From Candidatus Hydrogenedentota bacterium (GTDB taxonomy: Bacteria > Hydrogenedentota > Hydrogenedentia > Hydrogenedentales > SLHB01), in assembly GCA_003557825.1 (NCBI GenBank), contig PWNM01000235.1:1-7060 (forward strand): 7,060 bases of DNA. The letters are read 5' to 3'. The position numbers were made by a program, and so were the translations under genes. Below, piece after piece: positions 1 through 5,370 of the stretch. The notes beneath the pieces were generated by a model. It ran no database searches. It had not been told where the DNA came from and saw only the letters and a list, made by a program, of their open reading frames with translations. Position 1 is the first letter of the stretch. The number at the start of each line of letters is the position of its first letter.

Positions 1-1
1 A

Positions 2-380
2 AACTGCAGCAACGCCGGACTCCCCCGCGAACGATCCACCATGAACCAACTCAGGTCCTCCGTGGCAAAACACCACAGCCAATGGGTCTTCCCGTTCACG
101 CACCACCCCGTCTAATCCACGTGAAGTACCGCGGAATCCAGGGCCTTGCTGGATTTGCTCATACCAGAAGAACAGGATCTCCGCCAAACGGATCGAGTGC
201 GCCCTGGCCCAGGCTTTGACCGACGCCGGATTCGCCCTCGCACCCAAACGATTCGGCAGCAGCGATTGCGCCTGCCCCGGCCACCTCTTTTACAGCCCCG
301 ACCCGCCCCTCCACCGGACCGCCTTCCACGCCGTATTGCAGCATTTCCGCATGGCCCCACCGGATCGGTCCCATTATTAA
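2..380 (+). pseudogene. Frame-disrupted 3' end of an unrecognised gene
   Basis: Two stretches look coding but lie in different frames. Positions 2-115 (ends ...WVFPFTHHPV, stop TAA 113-115) have 30 of 37 codons ending in G or C. From about 183 to the TAA at 378-380, 51 of 65 codons end in G or C; this part reads AKRIECALAQALTDAGF and later CPGHLFYSPDPPLHRTAFHAVL. The second frame is open back to 45 but has no ATG, GTG or TTG start before about 200. Removing one base in the CCCC run at 106-109 would join both into a single open frame of about 125 codons entering from the left edge. The gene is thus either a decayed remnant or carries a one-base indel from sequencing or assembly. The third-position bias is stronger than in the downstream genes, which may hint at another origin. 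I do not recognise the family and assign no function. Confidence 0.45.
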
Positions 381-404
381 TGTTGGTGGTCCGGAGAGCC
401 TTCC

Positions 405-433
405 TTGACTCTTGGTAAAGAAAAGAGTATCTT
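405..433 (+). promoter_or_regulatory. Sigma-70-type promoter of the TetR gene
   Basis: TTGACT at 405-410 (one base off the -35 consensus TTGACA) and TATCTT at 428-433 (two off TATAAT) are separated by exactly 17 bp, the optimal spacing. Transcription should start near 440, about 35 nt before the TetR ATG. The stretch between the stop at 380 and the ribosome site at 461 is markedly AT-richer than its surroundings, as expected for a promoter. It is the only clear promoter I see in the window, so it may serve the whole downstream run of genes. Confidence 0.75.
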
Positions 434-438
434 TTAAC

Positions 439-456
439 TAAGTAAGTGCTTACTTA
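439..456. promoter_or_regulatory. Palindromic operator, probable TetR autoregulation site
   Basis: TAAGTAAG-TG-CTTACTTA is a perfect 8-bp inverted repeat around a 2-bp centre. It begins 5 bp after the -10 box, so it covers the predicted transcription start and lies between promoter and ribosome site. Size, symmetry and place are those of TetR-family operators, and the adjacent gene encodes a TetR-family protein. Bound protein would block initiation. I found no second copy in the gaps before the pseudopilin, hydrolase, ceramidase-like or glycosidase-like genes, so any control of those genes would be through read-through from this promoter. Confidence 0.8.
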
Positions 457-460
457 TTTT

Positions 461-465
461 GGAGG
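461..465 (+). promoter_or_regulatory. Ribosome binding site that fixes the TetR start
   Basis: GGAGG lies 9 nt before the ATG at 475 but only 3 nt before an in-frame TTG at 469. Spacing therefore favours ATG 475. Confidence 0.8.
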
Positions 466-474
466 TGGTTGCAG

Positions 475-1176
475 ATGGCTCGTTCAAAGGCAGAAACAAC
501 GGTTGGGCGTCCGAGGGCGCGATCACCGAGGAAGAAGGCTCCGACTCCCCGCCGGAAGAACGGAAGTGATGCGCTTTATCAGGCCGCTCTCGAGTTAATC
601 GTTGAACGTGGCTATCACTCGGCCACGACAGCGGCCATAAGCAAACGGGCCGGTATGAGCGCGGCCGCCCTGTATGCCCATTACTCCAGTAAAGAAGAAC
701 TCGCCTGGCAACTGTTCCTCGATATTAATAAGCAGGCTGCCCTTGGTCTGCGTGAAAAAATCGAGGGTCTTGACTCCGCATCGTCTCGCATACGAGGCAT
801 TGTCCAACACGTATTCGAGTGGACCATGGATAACCGACATGCCGCCATTTTTCTCTTTCTTATTCGCCATTCGGAGTTTTTCGAGCGGGAGAAGCACTTG
901 GATGCAGACGGTCGAGCCGAGTTGGTCCAGATGTTCATGGAGACCATCGAATACGGCTGGAAGACAGGTGAGCTGCCGAAAGCCGACATTAACACTCTCT
1001 TGAAGGCCACTGGGGTTCCGTTGGTGTTCGTGCGCGACTGGCTGGAAGGTTGGGATCCCCAGGATCTTCGAGCATATATCGACGATGCGACGCACATGTG
1101 TTGCCGTGCATTGGGCATGCGCGACCAGGGCGCATCAGAGGCATCAAGCATCGTGAAACCCAATCGAAGGAGGTGA
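475..1176 (+). CDS. TetR/AcrR-family transcriptional repressor
   Basis: A 233-residue DNA-binding regulator. Residues about 31-80 form the three-helix TetR N-terminal domain, including the helix-turn-helix TTAAISKRAGMSAAALYAHY (51-70) followed by SSKEEL. The remaining ~150 residues are the all-helical ligand-binding and dimer domain, too divergent to name the inducer. Total length is a little above the usual 190-220, because a basic tail (residues 1-28, with GRPRARSPRKKAP at 11-23 resembling an AT-hook) precedes the domain, and a short basic end (KPNRRR) closes the protein. ATG 475 is chosen over TTG 469 because GGAGG sits 9 nt upstream. The palindrome at 439-456 in its own promoter indicates autorepression. 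It is followed after 113 nt by the pseudopilin gene on the same strand, so it is the likely local controller of the cassette. The sensed ligand is unknown; a lipid or acyl compound would suit the neighbours but is speculation. Confidence 0.94.
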   Translation: MARSKAETTVGRPRARSPRKKAPTPRRKNGSDALYQAALELIVERGYHSATTAAISKRAGMSAAALYAHYSSKEELAWQLFLDINKQAALGLREKIEGLDSASSRIRGIVQHVFEWTMDNRHAAIFLFLIRHSEFFEREKHLDADGRAELVQMFMETIEYGWKTGELPKADINTLLKATGVPLVFVRDWLEGWDPQDLRAYIDDATHMCCRALGMRDQGASEASSIVKPNRRR

Positions 1177-1220
1177 GCATCGGCGGACACCATCAGAAGG
1201 TGAAACAGTTGGTTTTGGGA

Positions 1221-1244
1221 ACCTCCTGCCATGGGGGCAGAGGT
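1221..1244 (+). other. Small RNA hairpin in the leader of the pseudopilin gene
   Basis: Left arm ACCTCCTGCC (1221-1230) pairs with right arm GGCAGAGGT (1236-1244) around the loop ATGGG, giving 9 base pairs with one bulged C (1225). No T-run follows, so it is not a standard terminator. The left arm ACCTCCT is also complementary to AGGAGGT at 1168-1174, at the end of the TetR gene, so two alternative folds are possible. The rest of the 113-nt gap holds the pseudopilin ribosome site (AGGAG, 1276-1280) and no clear promoter. Confidence 0.35.
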
Positions 1245-1289
1245 GGATGAGCGTAGTGATCGAAGATCGAATTACAGGAGTATCGAACC

Positions 1290-2288
1290 ATGAAGGCAAA
1301 AAACTACAGACGGGGCTTCACCCTTATCGAGTTGTTGGTCGTCATTGCGATCATTGCTATCCTGGCGGCCATTTTACTTCCGGCGTTGGCCCGGGCCCGT
1401 GAAGCAGCTCGGCGTGCAAGTTGCGCCAACAACCTCAAGCAGATGGGGCTTGTGCTTAAGATGTTCGCAAGTGAGGAACGATCGGGCAAGTTCCCTCCTC
1501 AGGGCTTGTGCTGGACCACGGATGAGATGCCGAATATGCACGGTTTTGAGCCAGGAGCAGGGCAGTTTGGCGGAAATATGTTCATCTCTGGCGAGGCCAT
1601 ATATCCGGATTACCTAGGGGATATTAGCATTCTTTTGTGTCCCTCGTCAGGCGGGGGGACGGTCAAGGATACGTGGTATCGGCAGTGGCTTGATACCGAC
1701 GATGATTCGTTCCAGTATGAGCAGCTTACCCTGACGGATGGTCCCCACAACGACGGGCGCGTGAATATGAACGCATGGCGGCCCATTGACTACATGTACA
1801 TGAGCTGGCTGCTGGAGAGCGATGGAAATTATTCCTTGGCTCTGACGTATTCGCTGTTCGCTCCAACGGGGGCTGTTGATTTGGCTGAAGCCCGTTCCAT
1901 GTTGGATAGGGACGTTCAGGAGAAGCCTGAATTGTTCATCATTCTTGGATGGGACTGGGGGCTCTTCTACGGAAAGCCGGGCGCCATTGCCCCGAACGAG
2001 GGACTCAGCGGCGGTGCATCCCTTCCTCGCTTGCGTGAAGGCGTCGAACGGTTTCTGCTCACGGATATCAACAATCCGGCTGCCGGCGCCAAGTCACAGA
2101 GTCAAATCCCTGTGATGTGGGACAATATTCAAGCTTTGGGTCTATATGGCGGCGGCGTGTCCATGTATAATCACGTTCCTGGAGGCAGTAACGTCCTGTA
2201 CATGGATGGCCATGTCCGATTCGTCCGTTATCCGGAGGAATTCCCCATCACCTCGAGCGTGGCCGACATGAACTTTATCATGAGCTGA
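1290..2288 (+). CDS. Type II secretion pseudopilin-like protein with H-X10-DG C-terminus
   Basis: A 332-residue protein of the prepilin-like family common in PVC bacteria. Residues 1-9 are the basic leader (MKAKNYRRG) cut by prepilin peptidase before F10; E14 is the conserved Glu five residues into the mature protein. A hydrophobic helix follows (about 10-32), then the amphipathic AREAARRASCANNLKQMGLVLKMFASE region. The body has YPDYLGDISILLCPSS, and the C-terminus has NHVPGGSNVLYMDGHVRFVRYP (about 290-312), the H-X9-DG-type signature with ten rather than nine residues between H and DG. AGGAG lies 9 nt before the ATG. The protein should be anchored in the inner membrane and, if processed, assembled or displayed in the periplasm or surface. 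No secretion-system genes adjoin it; such orphan copies typically lie beside degradative enzymes, as here. The precise role of these orphans is not known. Confidence 0.96.
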   Translation: MKAKNYRRGFTLIELLVVIAIIAILAAILLPALARAREAARRASCANNLKQMGLVLKMFASEERSGKFPPQGLCWTTDEMPNMHGFEPGAGQFGGNMFISGEAIYPDYLGDISILLCPSSGGGTVKDTWYRQWLDTDDDSFQYEQLTLTDGPHNDGRVNMNAWRPIDYMYMSWLLESDGNYSLALTYSLFAPTGAVDLAEARSMLDRDVQEKPELFIILGWDWGLFYGKPGAIAPNEGLSGGASLPRLREGVERFLLTDINNPAAGAKSQSQIPVMWDNIQALGLYGGGVSMYNHVPGGSNVLYMDGHVRFVRYPEEFPITSSVADMNFIMS

Positions 2289-2323
2289 TGGCAGTTCATT
2301 GTCGTGGATATGATGAAAGAACA

Positions 2324-2355
2324 CTTGGGGAGAGCCGAACATGGCTCCCCCCAAG
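2324..2355 (+). terminator. Strong intergenic hairpin, terminator-like but without a T-run
   Basis: CTTGGGGAGAGCC (2324-2336) and GGCTCCCCCCAAG (2343-2355) form 12 base pairs with a single A·C mismatch around a 6-nt loop (GAACAT). It starts 35 nt after the pseudopilin stop and ends 27 nt before the preferred hydrolase start. The following bases (CATTTATC) hold only a weak T-rich stretch, so it may be an imperfect terminator, a 3'-end RNA stabiliser for the pseudopilin message, or a processing site that sets different expression of the pseudopilin and the downstream enzymes. The in-frame ATG at 2341 lies in its loop and right arm. Confidence 0.6.
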
Positions 2356-2382
2356 CATTTATCTGAAAGGAACTGCGTCGGC

Positions 2383-3903
2383 ATGTTTGGGTTTTCGAAA
2401 GCCGTAGGTTTCCTGTTCAGCACCCTGCTGTTTATCTCTATGGGGCTGGATGGGCAAGCAGAAGCGTTTGAACGTATCATGTTTGTGGAAACGGAGGCAG
2501 ATTTCGAAGGCGGGGTAGAGCTGCTCGATGTCTCAATGGAAGGTGAATACGTTTCGGCGACTGTGCGTCTTCCCTATCTCGACATTCGAGGTGAATCGGC
2601 AGCAGTTCAGGCACGAGCAATGGCCCGATTCGATCGATTGGCTTCCGGTGTTCCGATGCCCGCCTTCTGCCATGTTTACTATGAACCATTCATCGATGAA
2701 ATACCGGGACCCGAACATTGGTGTGATCTGGGCTGGCTTGTTGTTTTCCCGCATTATCCTCCCAGCGGCGATGATTTTGCGCCTGAAGACCTAGGCATTG
2801 CGAATGGCGTGAATCACACCCGAGCCATGATACAGTGGGTTCGGCGGCTTTCCTGCGTGGATCGACAAAGGATTCACTTGAACGGTGCAAGTCAAGCCGG
2901 ATATATGGTCTTGGCAGCGGCGGCCTCTTCCTTTCCCGTTACTTCGGCGACCTCCTTTTATCCCGTTGTTAACTGGGGCTTCAATCTGCAGTATTTCGAA
3001 GCAAACCGCGTTGCGGCGGGATATCCTGAGACTCCCCCATCGGATAGCCCCATGCCGGTAGTGGCCAACTTCTCCACGCTTGTGGAGATGCCCTTTCCGT
3101 TGTTCGGACCCGACCTGGCCGGCGACGCCTATTACGCTGTGAGTCCGATTGCCTATCCTGACCGGGTCACAGGTCTGACCTTGGTGGTCTGCGCAACGGG
3201 TGATATGCTGGTCCCTGTCGGGCAGATGAATCCTGAACGCGAGGCCCCCTTTCATCCTGAGATATTTCCAAACGGATATCGGCGCGACTTCGAGGACATC
3301 ATGGCGGGTTCGGTGGCCCATCAGCCTTTCGAGCATATACTGGACCGTGCAACCCGCTGGATTAGGGAAGTTTCCCTTCCGGAGGGAATTCGTGAAATTA
3401 CCAGGGAAGAGGTTTTGGGGCGCCAGCCGCTTCCCGCCAAGGACTATCTTGCCTATGTCGACCTTCCCTGGTCACCGGACCATCAGTGGTCGCTTGTCTA
3501 TCTCGACGAAGGACCTCCTACGCCTCATGTTGGGCACACGCGTTACCATTGGCGAGTGACATTCGATGATTTCATCCAGGCGCATCGTCAGGATCTCCTT
3601 CCCCTTGAACTATTGACGATGCCCAAACTCGAGGAGATGTTGGAACGATACGCTGGGCAACAGGTATCCTCGCCATTGCTTCTTGCCGAAGGAGTACCGT
3701 TGAACCGGCGCAATTTTGAAGGCGTCGAGCGTTTCGATATATTGACCGGTTTACTGGACTATGCGACCGCGAGTCCGGATCATGGACAGCGTCTTGAGGA
3801 GCTGTATGAGGCAATGCCAGACACATTGAAAAGCTTTGGTCCTACCCTCACGCAAGATCATATCGAGGAAGCGCTAGAAAGGCTTTCCTTATATTCAGAA
3901 TAA
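2383..3903 (+). CDS. Secreted alpha/beta-hydrolase-fold enzyme, possible esterase
   Basis: A 506-residue protein. The start at ATG 2383 is preferred: AAGGA (2367-2371) precedes it by 11 nt, and it gives a clean signal peptide (hydrophobic AVGFLFSTLLFISMGL, likely cut after AEA at residue 28). The alternative ATG 2341 adds 14 polar residues and lies inside a hairpin. A serine-hydrolase triad can be proposed: S170 in G-A-S-Q-A-G (the nucleophile elbow), D274 in CATGDMLVPVG, and H313 in SVAHQPFEH. FCHVYYEP (95-102) may be the oxyanion strand. About 165 residues follow the triad, with an H-x2-H-x3-H cluster (H382, H385, H389). This is longer than a bare esterase, so an extra C-terminal domain is likely. 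It should act outside the cytoplasm. The ceramidase-like gene starts 16 nt downstream, implying co-transcription. An acyl-ester or acyl-amide substrate is plausible; a peptidase-like activity cannot be excluded. Confidence 0.82.
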   Translation: MFGFSKAVGFLFSTLLFISMGLDGQAEAFERIMFVETEADFEGGVELLDVSMEGEYVSATVRLPYLDIRGESAAVQARAMARFDRLASGVPMPAFCHVYYEPFIDEIPGPEHWCDLGWLVVFPHYPPSGDDFAPEDLGIANGVNHTRAMIQWVRRLSCVDRQRIHLNGASQAGYMVLAAAASSFPVTSATSFYPVVNWGFNLQYFEANRVAAGYPETPPSDSPMPVVANFSTLVEMPFPLFGPDLAGDAYYAVSPIAYPDRVTGLTLVVCATGDMLVPVGQMNPEREAPFHPEIFPNGYRRDFEDIMAGSVAHQPFEHILDRATRWIREVSLPEGIREITREEVLGRQPLPAKDYLAYVDLPWSPDHQWSLVYLDEGPPTPHVGHTRYHWRVTFDDFIQAHRQDLLPLELLTMPKLEEMLERYAGQQVSSPLLLAEGVPLNRRNFEGVERFDILTGLLDYATASPDHGQRLEELYEAMPDTLKSFGPTLTQDHIEEALERLSLYSE

Positions 3904-3919
3904 ACTCAGAAGGAATCTG

Positions 3920-5329
3920 ATGGAGCAGACGAAACGCAATACGCTACTTATTGGAGCCGCAGCAACCGACATTACCCCTGAATTGCCGGACTGGATCATC
4001 GGCGTGGGGAAGGCATTTGTAACCGATAACGGCCATTCCTTTGAATGGAGCGGGCGCGATGAACCCACGAATACGGTACATGATCCATTGACCATGCAGG
4101 CACTGTACATCGAACAGGATGGCGAACGGGCTCTTGTGCTTTCGGCGGATCTGTTGTTCCCCTTGGGGGCAGAACGAGTCATCGAGGCCGCCGCTCGTGC
4201 CGCTTCCGTCGAGCCGGACGCCGTTTTCTATGCTGCGACACACAACCACAATGGCCCGGTCGAGACGGATGCCTATATTGAGCGGCTTGTAGAGCGAGCC
4301 GCCTCGTGTGCCGCTGAGGCAAAGGCGCACGCCTGTCCATCGGTCGTCGATCATGCATGGGATACCTATGACCGGCTGATCTATGACCGTTCGGCCCCCT
4401 GGGGTCCCGTTGATGGAAGAATCGATGTTCTTCGATTCCAACATGCTACGACAGGCCGCCCCATCGCGTTCCTGATGAGTTACGGCTGTCACCCCTGTAG
4501 TTTGAGTTATGACTGGAATGCCGTTACCGCCGATTATCCCGGCGTAGCGCGTCGTCATGTTCAAACGCTGATGCAGACTGCTGTTCCGGTGATGTTTTTA
4601 ACGGGATGTGCCGCCAACGTACAGATGATTGGGGTGAAGAAGTTTGAAGTTCCCCGTATGTATCTCAACGTGCCCAAAGGCGACTTTGAGGCGGTGGAAC
4701 GCCTCGGAACCATTCTTGCCGAATGCGCTGTGGCCGCGCTCAAGCAGAACGGGAAGCCGGTGCAGACCAGCCGGCTTGAAGTGGGTCAAAAGGTCATCGA
4801 ATTACCTATCGTTTTCGAGGCTACGCAGGCCGAGTTGCAGGAACGACGAGAACAGATTACCGCCATGGCTTCCCATTCCGCCAGTGGAACCGTTCCTCCC
4901 TGGAAAAAGACGCTGGAACGGGTCTACGGCGACATGATTGATCAGGCCATTGATCTGGCCTCAGCTCCACAGCCTAAGCGGCCGATTGATACCGGGTTTC
5001 TTATTTTGGGCGATTTCGCACTGATTGCGACGCCTCTTGAGTTGACCTGGCAAATGGGGGTTCGGGTCCGCGATGATTCGCCCTACCCCGTAACCATTTC
5101 CGCCACCACGACTTTTGGATATGACGGATACCTTACGGAACGCCGCTTCTATGAGCAAGAGCGGGAAAACTGGAATTATGAGGCTATGGGGATGACTGCC
5201 ATGACGGGCTATGTACCTGCCGCCGAAGCTCCGGATGTACTCCATGGCGCTATTTTGGCTCAGTTGAACGCAATGCGCCAACCTTCCCGCACAGAACGTA
5301 CGCACAAAACGTCTGCCCCCTGCATCTGA
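3920..5329 (+). CDS. Neutral/alkaline ceramidase-family metalloenzyme (cytoplasmic, divergent)
   Basis: A 469-residue protein; AAGGA is 5 nt before the ATG, 16 nt after the hydrolase stop. Family landmarks appear in order: GAAATDITPE (12-21), THNHNGP (107-113, counterpart of THTHSGP), GCHPCSL (189-195, counterpart of the HxTSL/M motif), ADYPG (204-208), TGCAANVQ (228-235), TPLELT (371-376, counterpart of PGEFT) and FGYDGYLT (399-406). In characterised neutral ceramidases zinc is held by two His, a Glu and a Tyr; H108 or H110, H191, E374 and Y401 or Y404 could supply these. The catalytic serine lies in a G-D-V-S-P-N context, and here the matching residue appears to be Q235. No signal peptide is present and the C-terminal domain of classical enzymes (about 650-700 residues) is short or missing. 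It is best read as a zinc-dependent amidase-like hydrolase of unproven substrate; ceramide hydrolysis should not be assumed. Confidence 0.88.
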   Translation: MEQTKRNTLLIGAAATDITPELPDWIIGVGKAFVTDNGHSFEWSGRDEPTNTVHDPLTMQALYIEQDGERALVLSADLLFPLGAERVIEAAARAASVEPDAVFYAATHNHNGPVETDAYIERLVERAASCAAEAKAHACPSVVDHAWDTYDRLIYDRSAPWGPVDGRIDVLRFQHATTGRPIAFLMSYGCHPCSLSYDWNAVTADYPGVARRHVQTLMQTAVPVMFLTGCAANVQMIGVKKFEVPRMYLNVPKGDFEAVERLGTILAECAVAALKQNGKPVQTSRLEVGQKVIELPIVFEATQAELQERREQITAMASHSASGTVPPWKKTLERVYGDMIDQAIDLASAPQPKRPIDTGFLILGDFALIATPLELTWQMGVRVRDDSPYPVTISATTTFGYDGYLTERRFYEQERENWNYEAMGMTAMTGYVPAAEAPDVLHGAILAQLNAMRQPSRTERTHKTSAPCI

Positions 5330-5370
5330 CTCCGGGCGGGACCAGCGTAATGAAGTAGAAAGGACACGCC

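Noticed and set aside
112..374. Two minus-strand open frames in the first 400 bases
   Set aside because: Gly/Arg-rich low-complexity translations that mirror the plus-strand coding frame; no ribosome site or family resemblance.
146..418. Plus-strand open frame of 90 codons beginning MLDLLIPEEQ
   Set aside because: Arg/Pro-rich translation; third-position bias points to a different frame (183-380) as the coding one, and it has no ribosome site.
595..1232. Long minus-strand open frames opposite the TetR gene
   Set aside because: Shadows of a well-supported TetR gene with promoter, operator and ribosome site.
1050..1250. Small plus-strand frame spanning the TetR end and the leader
   Set aside because: Mostly inside TetR, no ribosome site, Gly/His-rich translation without hydrophobic pattern.
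1177..1289. Separate promoter or second operator for the pseudopilin gene
   Set aside because: No convincing -35/-10 pair and no copy of the TAAGTAAG/CTTACTTA palindrome in this gap.
2791..3336. 181-codon minus-strand open frame opposite the hydrolase
   Set aside because: Overlaps the catalytic core of the hydrolase; the plus frame carries G-A-S-Q-A-G, Asp and His motifs.
3944..4564. 206-codon minus-strand open frame opposite the ceramidase-like gene
   Set aside because: Overlaps the conserved metal motifs of the plus-strand protein; no recognisable domain.
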